The notes: generated from the sequence alone by a model not told the origin. A stretch of 64,000 nt of DNA from Bradyrhizobium sp. LTSP849 (GCF_000938255.1 NZ_JYMR01000051.1:1-64000), one strand, 5' to 3'; counted from the stretch's first letter, positions 40,128 through 49,706 are shown. Program-made: numbers and translations.

Positions 40128-40742
40128 ATGCGGAATCTCTTTCCCGGTTTTCGGCTGCTCGCGTTCCTCGCGCTCGCGCTGTTGCTCAATGCGGTGAGCC
40201 CGGCTGCGGCGCAAGTCCCGGCTGCGGGCACGGCCCAGCCAACCGCCGCAGGTCTCTGGCAGAAGGTCGAAGACGGCAAGCCGGTGGGATGGTTCCTCTT
40301 CATCGACCACAACGGCATCTTCGAGGGTGTCATCGCAAAAACCTTTCCGCGCGACGGCGACGATCCGAACGAGGCCTGCACGAAATGCGCGGACGATCGC
40401 AAGAACCAGCCGGTGCTCGGGCTCTCCTTCATCCGCGACATGAAGCGTGAGGGGTTGAAGTACGAAGGCGGCAATGTGGTCAATCCGCGCGACGGCAATA
40501 TCTGGAAGGCCAAGATGACGGTGAGCCCGGACGGGCAAGTCCTGACCATGCGCGGCTTCCTCGGCATCTCCCTGTTCGGCAAGGATGAGACCTGGCAGCG
40601 TCTGCCGGACGCCAGCATCGCCGAGGTCGATCCCGCCATCATCGCCAAATATCTGCCCGCGCAGGCTGCCGCGACCAAGCTGCCGCCCGCACCCGCGGCC
40701 AAGAAGGGCGGCGCGATGATGGCGCCGGCGGCGAAGAAGTAG
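40128..40742 (+). CDS. DUF2147 domain protein, exported
   Basis: A 204-residue protein with a signal peptide ending SPAAAQ. The mature part reads GLWQKVEDGKPVGWFLFIDH, then CTKCADDRKNQPVLGLSFIR and NPRDGNIWKAKMTVSPDGQ, the DUF2147 beta-sheet pattern, followed by an Ala/Lys/Pro tail. It is a periplasmic protein of unknown function. AAGGTGAT precedes the ATG at 40128; a GTG at 40119 is also in frame. Confidence 0.87.
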   Translation: MRNLFPGFRLLAFLALALLLNAVSPAAAQVPAAGTAQPTAAGLWQKVEDGKPVGWFLFIDHNGIFEGVIAKTFPRDGDDPNEACTKCADDRKNQPVLGLSFIRDMKREGLKYEGGNVVNPRDGNIWKAKMTVSPDGQVLTMRGFLGISLFGKDETWQRLPDASIAEVDPAIIAKYLPAQAAATKLPPAPAAKKGGAMMAPAAKK

Positions 40743-40759
40743 GGGCGCCCGCGCACCGC

Positions 40760-40862
40760 CGTCATTCCCCGCGACAGCGGGGAATCCAGCACGCGGCAGC
40801 CGCTTCGAATTCCCGCGCTGACTCCGGAATACCGGATCGCCCGATCAGTCGGGCGATGACGA
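40760..40862. repeat. Intergenic palindromic repeat, family D
   Basis: GCCGTCATTCCCCGCGACAG with GGGGAATCCAGCACG at the left, and GATCGCCCGATCAGTCGGGC with GATGACGA at the right. It fills most of the gap of about 300 bases after the DUF2147 gene; the rest of that gap shows no gene. Confidence 0.7.
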
Positions 40863-41050
40863 TTAAGTGTGTGGCTCGTTCTCCTCGCGCCAGTAGTTCC
40901 CCGGAATGCGTGCTGGCGCCGGATTTGCATAGTTGTCGCAAAGCTGTTGGGGGAACGAGTCGCCGCTTTCCACGCCCGCCGCCGCTATGCGGGGGGCGGG
41001 CGGCCTTGTCTGTCCCTCGCGGCGCCGATTTCGATCCGCGGGAACACGAT

Positions 41051-41407
41051 ATGAAACTTGCACGACCGTGTGCGGCGACGCTGCTGGGGCTGATGACGCT
41101 GCTGGCGACATCAGCGCTGGCGCGCGACGACGGGCGCTACGCCAACTCGCCATTAAAACCCTGGTTCGAGAGCCTGCGTAGCGAATACGGGCAGTGCTGC
41201 TCGGATGCCGACGGCTATGTCGTCGCCGACGTCGACTGGGAGTCCGATCAGGGGCACTACCGCGTGCATCTCGACGAGGAGTGGGTCGTCGTGCCCGACG
41301 GCGCCGTGATCAACGAGCCGAACAAGATCGGCCGCACCATGGTGTGGAAGCACTACATCGACGGCCACCCGCGCGTGCGCTGCTTCATGCCGGGCAGCAT
41401 GACGTAG
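41051..41407 (+). CDS. Hypothetical exported protein
   Basis: A 118-residue protein with signal peptide (LLGLMTLLATSALARDD). The mature domain has SLRSEYGQCCSDADGYVVAD, a Cys-Cys pair, and later GRTMVWKHYIDGHPRVRCFM. This pattern recurs in small secreted rhizobial proteins, but no function is known. It ends 10 bases before the convergent TonB receptor gene. Confidence 0.78.
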   Translation: MKLARPCAATLLGLMTLLATSALARDDGRYANSPLKPWFESLRSEYGQCCSDADGYVVADVDWESDQGHYRVHLDEEWVVVPDGAVINEPNKIGRTMVWKHYIDGHPRVRCFMPGSMT

Positions 41408-41416
41408 AGGTCGCTC

Positions 41417-43675
41417 CTAGAATCTGTAGGTCACGCTGCCGAGCACTGTGCGGCCGATGCCGAGGAAGCAGTCGCCGCGCGCCAGGCACGTGGTGACGTG
41501 ACGCTTGTCGAACAGATTGCTGGCATTGACCTGAAGCCGCCAGGGGCCGGTCTCGTAACGAACCATCGCGTCGAACAGGGTGTAGTCGGGTGTGCGGATG
41601 GTGTCGGTGCCGTCCCAGGATGTGCCGATATAGCGTACGCCGCCGCCGAGCGTGACGCCGGGCAGGCCGAGCAAAGTGAGGCGATACTTCGCCCATAGCG
41701 AGGCCTGTTGGCCCGGCACGGTCTCGACATGCTTGCCGGCATTGTCGCCGCTCTCCACACGCGCATCGAGATAGGTGTAGGCACCGATCAGGTCGAGCTC
41801 CGGCGTGACGCGCGTCAGCACCTCGAGCTCGGCACCGCGGATGCGCACCTTGCCGGTCTGGATCGAGAGCAGCGGATTGTCGGGATCGCTGGCGAGCCGA
41901 TTGCGCTCGGTGGTGTCGAAGATCGCACCGTTGATCGCATTGCCCGGTGTCGGATTGTACTTGAATCCGAGCTCGACCATCTCGCCGCGCTGCGGTGCGC
42001 AGACCGTGGCGCAGACACCGCTGCCGAAGACCGGATTGAACGACTGTGCATAGGTCACGTAGGGCGTGACGCCGAACGGCAACTCGTACATCAGCGCGGC
42101 GCGGCCTGTGGTCGCCTGGTAATGCTCGACCGGAGAGCCCTGCGTGTCACTGGTGACGTAGTCGTGGCGCAGGCCGAGCACGGCAAGCCAGGGGCCGAGC
42201 CGCAACTGGTCCTGCGCATAGAGGCCGAGCTGGCTCTGCCGTAGATCCGGCTCCGCCGACATGGTTGGTGGCGTGACGCCGGTGTAGACCGGTGCGTAGA
42301 GATCGAACGGCGTCGCATCGTAGCCGCTGCCGGACGAAGCGCGCTCCTTGTAGCCGCGATAGTCGACGCCGAACAACGTCTTGTGCAGCAGCGCGCCGGT
42401 TGCGAACTTCAGCTCGGCATTGTTGTCCGAGGTGAAATTGTCCTTCACGCTGTCGCGGGCCCAGATGTAGCGCGCCACCGTGCGCCGCTCGGCGTCGAGG
42501 AACGGATTGTCCGGATTGGAGTAAACATCCGGATACAGGCCGTGATAGATGCCCTCGACATGCGCATAGCGCATGTTCTGCCTGACGGTCAGCGCATCGC
42601 TGAAGCGGTGCTCGAACAGGCTGGAGACTGCGCCGGTCTCGGTCTGGTAGCGGTCCCAGCCGGGTTCGCTGGTGAAGCGGCTGACCGGAATGAAGCCGTT
42701 GGGACCGGGATAGAGCGTGCCTTCATGCGGCAGGAAGGCGGTGGTCGAACCGGTGGTGTCCTTCTGATAGGTGCCGAGCACGGTCCAGCTCGTGTTGTTG
42801 GTCGGCCGCCAGGTCAGCGACGGCGCGAGCAGGATGCGGTCGTCCTTGACGTAGTCGGTCTGCGTGTTGCTGTCGCGGAATACGCCGACGAAGCGATAGA
42901 GCCATTCGCCGTCCTTGGTCAGCTTTCCCGTGGAGTCGAGCTGCACCTGCTTGCGGTTGAAGCTGCCATATTGCACGCCGATCTCGTTGGCGGACTCGGC
43001 CTGCGGGCGCTTCGAGATCAGGTTCAACAGGCCCGCGGTCGAGGTGTCGCCGTAGAGCACCGAGGAGGGGCCGCGCAGCACTTCGATGCGCTCGAGCGTA
43101 TAGGGCTCCGGCCGCCATTCGTTGAAGTTGAAGGTGTTCACCACGCGGGTGCCGTCGAGATAGATGTTGGGGTCCTGGCCGCGGATGCGCGGATAGTCGC
43201 CGCGCGAGTCCGCGCCGTAGGCGTCGGCGAACACGCCGGGCACGTAACGCAGCGATTCCTGCACGTTGGTCGCGCCCTGGTCGGTGACGCGGTCGGCGGT
43301 GACCACGCTGATCGATTGCGGCGTCTCGCGCAGCGGCGTGTCGGTCTTCGTGCCGGTGCCGCTGCGGGTTGCGACATAGCCATGGACGTGGCTCGTCGCG
43401 GTTTCGACGCTGGTGCCGGCTGCCGGCGCATCGGCGCCCGATGGTGCGTGCTGGGCCTGACGACGGCGGCTTGCTGCTTGAGCGGCCTGCCTGGAGCGCA
43501 CCGGACGCGTGCGCGCCGCGGGCCGGGATTGCTCGACGACCACTGCGGGCAGCTCCCGCGACGATGATTGCGCCTCGGCGGGCGCTGCATCCATCAAGCT
43601 TGCCAACAGCGGCAGTGCGCCGCCGATCAATCCCGCCGTCGTCCTCAGATACGTTGTCATTCGCGACCCCATCAT
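41417..43675 (-). CDS. TonB-dependent siderophore receptor
   Basis: This 752-residue outer-membrane receptor has a signal peptide ending APAEAQ and a 70-residue Arg/Gln/Ala-rich linker. The plug domain starts at TPLRETPQSISVVTADRVTD and includes RIRGQDPNIYLDGTRV and LERIEVLRGPSSVLYG. The 22-strand barrel ends in a C-terminal Phe (GSVTYRF). It belongs to the FhuA/FoxA/ferric-hydroxamate group (TIGR01783 type). No TonB, periplasmic or ABC genes are adjacent. A start at 43660 is possible. Confidence 0.92.
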   Translation of the reverse strand: MMGSRMTTYLRTTAGLIGGALPLLASLMDAAPAEAQSSSRELPAVVVEQSRPAARTRPVRSRQAAQAASRRRQAQHAPSGADAPAAGTSVETATSHVHGYVATRSGTGTKTDTPLRETPQSISVVTADRVTDQGATNVQESLRYVPGVFADAYGADSRGDYPRIRGQDPNIYLDGTRVVNTFNFNEWRPEPYTLERIEVLRGPSSVLYGDTSTAGLLNLISKRPQAESANEIGVQYGSFNRKQVQLDSTGKLTKDGEWLYRFVGVFRDSNTQTDYVKDDRILLAPSLTWRPTNNTSWTVLGTYQKDTTGSTTAFLPHEGTLYPGPNGFIPVSRFTSEPGWDRYQTETGAVSSLFEHRFSDALTVRQNMRYAHVEGIYHGLYPDVYSNPDNPFLDAERRTVARYIWARDSVKDNFTSDNNAELKFATGALLHKTLFGVDYRGYKERASSGSGYDATPFDLYAPVYTGVTPPTMSAEPDLRQSQLGLYAQDQLRLGPWLAVLGLRHDYVTSDTQGSPVEHYQATTGRAALMYELPFGVTPYVTYAQSFNPVFGSGVCATVCAPQRGEMVELGFKYNPTPGNAINGAIFDTTERNRLASDPDNPLLSIQTGKVRIRGAELEVLTRVTPELDLIGAYTYLDARVESGDNAGKHVETVPGQQASLWAKYRLTLLGLPGVTLGGGVRYIGTSWDGTDTIRTPDYTLFDAMVRYETGPWRLQVNASNLFDKRHVTTCLARGDCFLGIGRTVLGSVTYRF

Positions 43676-43752
43676 TTACGGCAGGGACGACTAACAAGCG
43701 CAGCTTGGGGCTTGAAGTGCAGGAGGGACGCAATGGTCCCTCAATCATCAGA

Positions 43753-43772
43753 TTTGGAATTAGTATTCATAT
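43753..43772. promoter_or_regulatory. Possible iron-control operator
   Basis: TTTGGAATTAGTATTCATAT is an A+T-rich imperfect palindrome about 80 bases upstream of the TonB-receptor start. It resembles, loosely, Irr/RirA-type iron-control elements of rhizobia. Confidence 0.25.
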
Positions 43773-43781
43773 AAACGGAGT

Positions 43782-43805
43782 GCGCGCCGATTGATGTCGG
43801 CGCGC
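43782..43805. terminator. Hairpin between receptor and enolase-superfamily genes
   Basis: Stem GCGCGCCGA/TCGGCGCGC with loop TTGATG. There is no T run, so it is a weak terminator or attenuating hairpin downstream of the gene ending at 43898. Confidence 0.4.
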
Positions 43806-43897
43806 GGATGGGTGATTGTGAAAATGGAGCAGTGCGCGTTGATCAGCGCTGCTCGCTCATCGCGTTCGCGCTATCGCAACGCGACGCTGATCGCGCC

Positions 43898-45103
43898 TCA
43901 TGCGCCGAGCCTGGACTCTCGCACCACCGCATCCGCGCGGTGGCGCAGATCCGGATTGAGTGCAAGTCCGAGACCGGGCGCGGTCGGTGCAGACACGATG
44001 CCGTTGTTCACGATGGGCAGCGCCGTGACGAGGTCGCGATACCAGGTCGATAGCGTCGCGCGCACGACCTCCTGGAAGATCGCGGTCGGCGCATGCAGCG
44101 CCAGATGTAGACCCGCCATCAGCGCCACCGGGCCGGTGCAATCGTGCGGCGCGAGCGGCTTGTTGTAGGCTTCCGCGAGCGCTGCGATCTTGCGCGCCTC
44201 ACTCAGGCCGCCGCACCAGGCGATGTCGAGCATGACCACGTCGACGGCGTCGGCCGCCAGCAGATTGCGGAAGCTTGCTGCACCCGCCAGCGTCTCGCTG
44301 CCGCAGATCGGCGTCTTGACGCGCCGCCTCAAGTCGGCGAGGCCCCGAACGTCGTCCATCTTGTTGAGGGGATCCTCGACCCAGAACACGCCATAGTCCT
44401 CAAGCGCGCGGCAGATGCGCTCGGCAGTGTGCGCGCCCCACAGGCTGTGCAGCTCGCACATGATCTCGATGCGATCGCCGACGGCGTCGCGGATTTTTCG
44501 GAACGGCTGCAGCCCGGTCTTCAAATCGGTGAGCGAGATCGCATGGCCGCCGTTGGCGGCAAAGGGATCGAATGGCCAGATCTTCATGGCGCCATAGCCT
44601 TCGCTGACGAGACTCTCGGCGAGCGCGCCGGCGTCGCGCATGAAGGCGATCTGGTCGTCATAGGGGCCGAGCGCGGCATCATCAGTGCCGATCTCGCGGC
44701 GTCTGGCGCTCTTGGTGTTGTAGGCATAGCCGGCGCAAGTGTTATAGGCGCGGATCTCCAGCCGGCTCGCGCCGCCAAGTGCCTCGTGCACGGGAATGCC
44801 GTGGCGCTGGCCCTTGAGGTCCCATAGTGCGATGTCGATGGCGCTGGCCGCGCGCACCTCGGCGCTGACGCTGTGGAAGCCGAGATAGGGCGTCAGCAGC
44901 TGGCGCGAGATCGCCTCGATGCGGCGGGAGTCCTGGCCGAGCACCAGCGGTGCTGCGAGCTCATGCACGCCGGCCTCGACGGCCTGCGCGCCGCGAAAGC
45001 TCTCGCCGAGGCCCGTCAGCCCTTCATCGGTCTCGATCTCGACCCAGATCAAATTCGGCCGCTCGTCGATGCGGATCGTGCGCAGGGTCGTGATGCGGGA
45101 CAT
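43898..45103 (-). CDS. Mandelate racemase/muconate lactonizing enzyme family (sugar-acid dehydratase-like)
   Basis: This 401-residue enolase-superfamily enzyme starts MSRITTLRTIRIDERPNLIW, has YGAMKIWPFDPFAA in the catalytic-base region, and metal ligands in EIMCELHSLWG, FWVEDPLNK and ICGSETLAG. The HDCTGP motif is late. This resembles galactonate/gluconate-type acid-sugar dehydratases. It is the last gene of the hexarate locus and may dehydrate another aldonate or hexarate. It starts 37 bases after the galactarate dehydratase stop, so probably the same operon. Confidence 0.85.
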   Translation of the reverse strand: MSRITTLRTIRIDERPNLIWVEIETDEGLTGLGESFRGAQAVEAGVHELAAPLVLGQDSRRIEAISRQLLTPYLGFHSVSAEVRAASAIDIALWDLKGQRHGIPVHEALGGASRLEIRAYNTCAGYAYNTKSARRREIGTDDAALGPYDDQIAFMRDAGALAESLVSEGYGAMKIWPFDPFAANGGHAISLTDLKTGLQPFRKIRDAVGDRIEIMCELHSLWGAHTAERICRALEDYGVFWVEDPLNKMDDVRGLADLRRRVKTPICGSETLAGAASFRNLLAADAVDVVMLDIAWCGGLSEARKIAALAEAYNKPLAPHDCTGPVALMAGLHLALHAPTAIFQEVVRATLSTWYRDLVTALPIVNNGIVSAPTAPGLGLALNPDLRHRADAVVRESRLGA

Positions 45104-45140
45104 TGAGGTCCTCTTGGTCTTGCGGGCGCCGTTACGGCCC

Positions 45141-46682
45141 TCAGGTCACCGGCGCCGGATTGAACAGCGTGAGATCGTTGTGGATGCCCCAGCGATCGGA
45201 CCACGGCTTGGTGCGGCCGCTGGCGACATCGAGGATCAGGCGGAACAGGTCCCAGCCGGTTTCCTCGATGGTCTTCTCGCCGGTGGCAATGCCGCCCGCA
45301 TCGAAATCGATCAGATCCTTCCAGCGCCGCGCGAGCTCGGTGCGGGTTGCGACCTTGATGACGGGCGCGGCGGCAAGGCCGTAAGGCGTACCGCGGCCGG
45401 TGGTGAATACTTGCAAGGTCATGCCGGAGGCGAGCTGGAGCGTGCCGCAGATGAAGTCGGAGGCGGGGGTCGCCGCGAACAGCATGCCCTTCTGCGTCGC
45501 CTTCTCACCGGGCGAGAGCACGCCGGTGATGGCGCTCGATCCGGACTTGACGATCGAACCCAGTGATTTCTCGACGATGTTGGCAAGCCCGCCCTTCTTG
45601 TTGCCGGGCGTGGTGTTGGCGCTGCGGTCGGCGCCGCCGCGGGCGAGGTACGAGTCGTACCAGGCCATCTCGCGCACCAGCGCGCGGCCGACGTCCTCGT
45701 TGATGGCGCGGCGAGTCAGCAACTGGATCGCGTCGCGCACTTCCGTGACCTCGGAGAACATCACGGTGGCACCGGCGCGCACCAGGAGATCCGCGGCGAA
45801 ACCAAGGGCAGGGTTGGCGGTGACGCCGGAGAACGCGTCGCTGCCGCCGCATTGCAGGCCGATCACGAGATCGGCGGCCGGGCAGGTCTCGCGGGTGCGC
45901 TTGTTGAGGATCTTCAGGCGCGCCTCGGCCTGGGTCATGATCGCGTCGACAATGGCGCCGAAGCCGTCGAATGCCTCGTCCTGCATCCGCACGATGGCGT
46001 CGCTGATTCCTTCCGGCACCAGCCGCTCGGGCGCGAGCTTCTCACAGCCGAGGCTGATCACCAGAATCTCGCCGCCGAAATTCGGGTTCTGCGCGAGGTT
46101 TTGCAGCGTGCGGATCGGCACCACCGCATCGGGCGCGTTGATCGCGACGCCGCAGCCATAGGCATGGGTCAGCGGCACGACATCGTCGACGTTCGGATAT
46201 TTCGGCAAGAGCTCAGTGCGGATGCGCTTGACCGCATATTCCATCGTGCCCTTGACGCATTGCACGGAGGAGGAAATGCCGAGGATGTTCTTGGTGCCAA
46301 CCGAACCGTCGGTGTTGCGGAAGCCTTCAAAGGTAAAGCCTTCGAGTGGCGGGAGCGGCGCGGGGACGGCGGTGGATATCTCCAGCTTGTCGAGGTCAGG
46401 AGCCTCCGGCATGCGGATGCGCGCCTCATCGACCCATTCGCCGGCTGATATCGGCGAGAGCGCGTAGCCGATCACCTCGCCATAGCGGATGATCGGCGCG
46501 TCCTGTGCGATGTCGACCAGCGCCGTCTTGTGCCCCTGCGGCACGAAGGCGCGCAGCGTCAGCCCGCAGGCAAAGCGGGAGCCAGCGGGAAGCCCGAAAT
46601 CATTGACCACGATCGCGACATTGTCGCGCGCGTTGAGCTTGATGTAGCGGGGCTGCTCTTTCGCTGCGACGTCCTGGTCCAT
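45141..46682 (-). CDS. garD: Galactarate dehydratase (UxaA/GarD family)
   Basis: A 513-residue protein with an N-terminal SAF-like domain (~1-100: LNARDNVAIVVNDFGLPAG). The UxaA core follows: FEGFRNTDGSVGTKNILGI, then THAYGCGVAINAP, GLQCGGSDAFSGVTANPALG and TTPGNKKGGLANI. GarD removes water from galactarate to give 5-dehydro-4-deoxyglucarate. Altronate dehydratase is the alternative; the neighbouring gudD and kdgD genes favour galactarate. Confidence 0.88.
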   Translation of the reverse strand: MDQDVAAKEQPRYIKLNARDNVAIVVNDFGLPAGSRFACGLTLRAFVPQGHKTALVDIAQDAPIIRYGEVIGYALSPISAGEWVDEARIRMPEAPDLDKLEISTAVPAPLPPLEGFTFEGFRNTDGSVGTKNILGISSSVQCVKGTMEYAVKRIRTELLPKYPNVDDVVPLTHAYGCGVAINAPDAVVPIRTLQNLAQNPNFGGEILVISLGCEKLAPERLVPEGISDAIVRMQDEAFDGFGAIVDAIMTQAEARLKILNKRTRETCPAADLVIGLQCGGSDAFSGVTANPALGFAADLLVRAGATVMFSEVTEVRDAIQLLTRRAINEDVGRALVREMAWYDSYLARGGADRSANTTPGNKKGGLANIVEKSLGSIVKSGSSAITGVLSPGEKATQKGMLFAATPASDFICGTLQLASGMTLQVFTTGRGTPYGLAAAPVIKVATRTELARRWKDLIDFDAGGIATGEKTIEETGWDLFRLILDVASGRTKPWSDRWGIHNDLTLFNPAPVT

Positions 46683-46706
46683 GTGCTTTCCTCAGAAACT
46701 GAAGTC

Positions 46707-46795
46707 GTAGGGTGGGCAAAGGCGCAACGCGCCGTGCCCACCATGCTTCAACATCGATCGCAAGCGGTGGGCACGCTTCGCTTTGCCCACCCTAC
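46707..46795. repeat. Palindromic intergenic repeat, family E
   Basis: GTAGGGTGGGCAAAGGCG on the left and CGCTTTGCCCACCCTAC on the right, with an inner CGTGCCCACC/GGTGGGCACG pair. It fills the gap between the semialdehyde dehydrogenase and garD genes. Confidence 0.85.
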
Positions 46796-46807
46796 AACGT
46801 CAGCCTA

Positions 46808-48256
46808 TCAACCGGGATAGGTATAGGCAGTCTTCACCGTGGTGTAGAACTCGCGCGCATAGGAGCCCTGCTCGCGGGCGCCGTAGCTCGAGCCTTTCCG
46901 GCCGCCGAACGGCACGTGATAGTCGACGCCGGCGGTCGGCAGATTGACCATCACCATGCCGGATTCGCTGTTGCGCTTGTAGTGCGAGGCGTATTTCAGG
47001 CTGGAGGTGCAGATGCCGGAGGCGAGACCGAACTCGGTGTCGTTGGAGATCGCCAGCGCCTCGTCGTAATTCTTGGCGCGGATCACCGCGGCGACGGGTC
47101 CAAAAATCTCCTCACGCGCGATGCGCATGTTGTTGTTGGCCTCGGTGAACAGCGCCGGCTGGAGGTAATGGCCGGGCGTCTCGCGCTTGAGCAGCTCGCC
47201 GCCCCAGGCGAGCTTGGCGCCTTCGTCCTGGCCGACCTTGATATAACGCAAATCCTGGTCGAGCTGGCTCTGGTCGACGACCGGGCCGATATGCACGCCG
47301 GCCTTGAGCGCGTCGTCCACTATGAGGCCCTTCAGGCGCTCAGCCACGACCGCAACGAAGCGATCATGGATGCCTTCGGTGACGATCAGGCGGGAAGAGG
47401 CCGTGCAGCGCTGGCCGGTCGAGAAATAGGCGCCGTTGACGGCGACCTCGACGGCGGTCTTGAGATCGGCGTCGTCGAGCACGACCAGCGGATTCTTGCC
47501 GCCCATCTCGAGCTGGAATTTCTTCATCGGGTTCGACAGCACGCAGGCCTGCGCAATCTTGCGACCGGTCTGCACCGAGCCGGTGAAGGAGATGGCTGCG
47601 ACATCCGGATGCTCGAGCAGGGTCTGGCCGACCACGGAGCCGGAGCCGATCACGAGGTTGAACACGCCAGCCGGGATGCCGGAGCGGGTGATGATCTCGG
47701 ACAGCGCATGCGCGGAGCCTGGCACCAGCTCGGCCGGCTTGAACACCACCGTGTTGCCGTAGCAGAGCGCGGGCGCGATCTTCCAGGCCGGAATCGCGAT
47801 CGGGAAATTCCACGGCGTGATCATGCCGATGATGCCGACCGGCTCGCGGGTGAGCTCGACGTCGAGGCCGGGACGCACGGAAGCGCCCTTTTCGCCGATC
47901 AGGCGCAGCGCTTCGCCGGCGAAGAACGCAAAGATCTGGCCCGCGCGGGCGACCTCGCCGATGCCTTCCGGCAGCGTCTTGCCTTCCTCGCGGGCGAGCA
48001 GGCGGCCGAGCTCCTCCTTGCGCGCGATGATTTCGAGCGAAATCTTGTTCAGCGCGTCATAGCGCTGTTGCGGGGTCGAGTGCGCCCAGGCGGGGAAGGC
48101 GGCCTTGGCCGCGGCGATCGCCTTCTCGGTCTGCGCCTTGTCGGCCCTGGCGTATTCGCCGACCAGATCATTGGTATTGGAGGGGTTGATGTTCTTGGTG
48201 ACGCCGGAGCCGTCGACCCATTCGCCGCCGATGAAGTTTTTCAGGATCGCAGTCAT
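46808..48256 (-). CDS. 2-oxoglutarate (alpha-ketoglutaric) semialdehyde dehydrogenase
   Basis: This 482-residue NAD(P)-dependent aldehyde dehydrogenase has ITPWNFPIAIPAWKIAPAL, the base-bearing segment FQLEMGGKNPLVVLDDAD and the nucleophile Cys284 in STGQRCTASSRLIV. In this locus it oxidises the 2,5-dioxopentanoate made by KdgD to 2-oxoglutarate. TTGGAGGACAAC precedes the ATG at 48256, chosen over 48268. The assignment as KGSA dehydrogenase rests on context plus overall ALDH type. Confidence 0.88.
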   Translation of the reverse strand: MTAILKNFIGGEWVDGSGVTKNINPSNTNDLVGEYARADKAQTEKAIAAAKAAFPAWAHSTPQQRYDALNKISLEIIARKEELGRLLAREEGKTLPEGIGEVARAGQIFAFFAGEALRLIGEKGASVRPGLDVELTREPVGIIGMITPWNFPIAIPAWKIAPALCYGNTVVFKPAELVPGSAHALSEIITRSGIPAGVFNLVIGSGSVVGQTLLEHPDVAAISFTGSVQTGRKIAQACVLSNPMKKFQLEMGGKNPLVVLDDADLKTAVEVAVNGAYFSTGQRCTASSRLIVTEGIHDRFVAVVAERLKGLIVDDALKAGVHIGPVVDQSQLDQDLRYIKVGQDEGAKLAWGGELLKRETPGHYLQPALFTEANNNMRIAREEIFGPVAAVIRAKNYDEALAISNDTEFGLASGICTSSLKYASHYKRNSESGMVMVNLPTAGVDYHVPFGGRKGSSYGAREQGSYAREFYTTVKTAYTYPG

Positions 48257-48280
48257 GTTGTCCTCCAAGTCATTTAAGGG

Positions 48281-48327
48281 GCATGATCCTTATCGGAAAA
48301 CCGGTGCCCACTTTTCCGGAATCATGC
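48281..48327. repeat. Palindromic repeat, family C copy 2
   Basis: GCATGATCCTTATCGGAAAA followed by CCGGTGCCCACTTTTCCGG and AATCATGC. It lies between gudD and the dehydrogenase gene. Confidence 0.8.
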
Positions 48328-48336
48328 CTGATTTTC

Positions 48337-49680
48337 TTACCGAACGAGGCAGGGACGCTTGTCGTCAAAGGTCCAACCGGGGATCAGGTCCTGCATGGCT
48401 GTAGCGTCATCGCGGGCGCCGAGTCCATGCTGCTTGTAGAGTTCATGCGCGGCTTCGATGGCCGCGCGGTCGATTTCGATGCCGAGGCCGGGCTTGTCCG
48501 GCACGGCGATCTTGCCGCCCTTGATCTGGAGCGGCTCTTTGGTCAGCGCCTGGCCATCCTGCCAGATCCAGTGGGTGTCGATCGCGGTGACCTTGCCGGG
48601 GGCGGCGGCGCCGACATGGGTGAACATGGCGAGCGAGATGTCGAAATGGTTGTTGGAGTGCGAGCCCCAGGTCAGGCCGTTGTCACGGCAGGTCTGGGCG
48701 ACGCGCACTGAGCCTTGCATGGTCCAGAAGTGGGGATCGGCCAGCGGAATGTCCACCGCGCCGAGGCGCAGTGCGTGCGAAAGCTGGCGCCAGTCGGTGG
48801 CGATCATGTTGGTCGCGGTCGGCAGCCCCGTGGCGCGGCGGAACTCGGCCATGATCTCACGGCCGGAGAAGCCGGCCTCGGCGCCGCAGGGGTCCTCGGC
48901 ATAGGCGAGGATGCCATGCATGTTCTTGCAGAGCCCGATCGCCTCGTCCAACGACCATGCGCCGTTGGGGTCGAGCGTGACGCGCGCGTTGGGAAAGCGT
49001 TTTGCGATCGCGGTGACGGCCTCGATCTCCTGCTCGCCGCGGAGCACGCCGCCCTTCAGCTTGAAATCGGCGAAGCCGTAATGATCGTGGGTGGCCTCCG
49101 CGAGCCGCACCACCGTCTCCGGCGTCATCGCCTCCTGGTGACGGAGGTTGAACCATTCGGGCTTGCCGGTCTCGCCGTTGACGTAGCTGAGCTTGGACTT
49201 ACGGCGATCGCCGACGAAGAAGAGGTAGCCGAGCGTCTCGACGCTCTTGCGCTGCTGGCCTTCGCCGAGCAAGGCCGCGACGGGCAGGTCGAGATGCTGG
49301 CCGAGCAAATCGAGCAGCGCGGACTCCACGGCCGTGACGGCGTGGATCATGACGCGGAGGTCAAAGGTCTGCTTGCCGCGGCCGCCGGCATCGCGGTCGG
49401 CGAAGGCGGCGCGGATGTCGGCGAGGATGTTGTTCATCGCGCCGACGGTCTTGCCGATCACGAGATCGCGCGCATCCTGGAGCGTCTGCCAGATCTTCTG
49501 TCCGCCCGGCACCTCGCCGACGCCGGTGTGACCGGCATTGTCGGTGAGGATGACGATGTTGCGGGTGAAGAACGGCGCGTGCGCGCCGCTCAAATTGAGG
49601 AGCATGCCGTCACGGCCGGCGACCGGGATCACCTGCATCGATGTGACGATTGGTGCGCCAGAGACCTCAGTCTGGGCCAT
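48337..49680 (-). CDS. gudD: Glucarate dehydratase
   Basis: This 447-residue enolase-superfamily enzyme begins with IVTSMQVIPVAGRDGMLLNL. It shows the GudD hallmarks NLSGAHAPFFTRNIVILTD, DFKLKGGVLRG with the KxK base, VTLDPNGAWSLDEAI and SHSNNHFDISLAMFTHV with the catalytic His. It converts D-glucarate (and often L-idarate) to 5-dehydro-4-deoxyglucarate. It starts 26 bases after kdgD and is co-transcribed. Confidence 0.95.
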   Translation of the reverse strand: MAQTEVSGAPIVTSMQVIPVAGRDGMLLNLSGAHAPFFTRNIVILTDNAGHTGVGEVPGGQKIWQTLQDARDLVIGKTVGAMNNILADIRAAFADRDAGGRGKQTFDLRVMIHAVTAVESALLDLLGQHLDLPVAALLGEGQQRKSVETLGYLFFVGDRRKSKLSYVNGETGKPEWFNLRHQEAMTPETVVRLAEATHDHYGFADFKLKGGVLRGEQEIEAVTAIAKRFPNARVTLDPNGAWSLDEAIGLCKNMHGILAYAEDPCGAEAGFSGREIMAEFRRATGLPTATNMIATDWRQLSHALRLGAVDIPLADPHFWTMQGSVRVAQTCRDNGLTWGSHSNNHFDISLAMFTHVGAAAPGKVTAIDTHWIWQDGQALTKEPLQIKGGKIAVPDKPGLGIEIDRAAIEAAHELYKQHGLGARDDATAMQDLIPGWTFDDKRPCLVR

Positions 49681-49706
49681 CGCACGCTCCTCCCTGTTGT
49701 TGTCTG

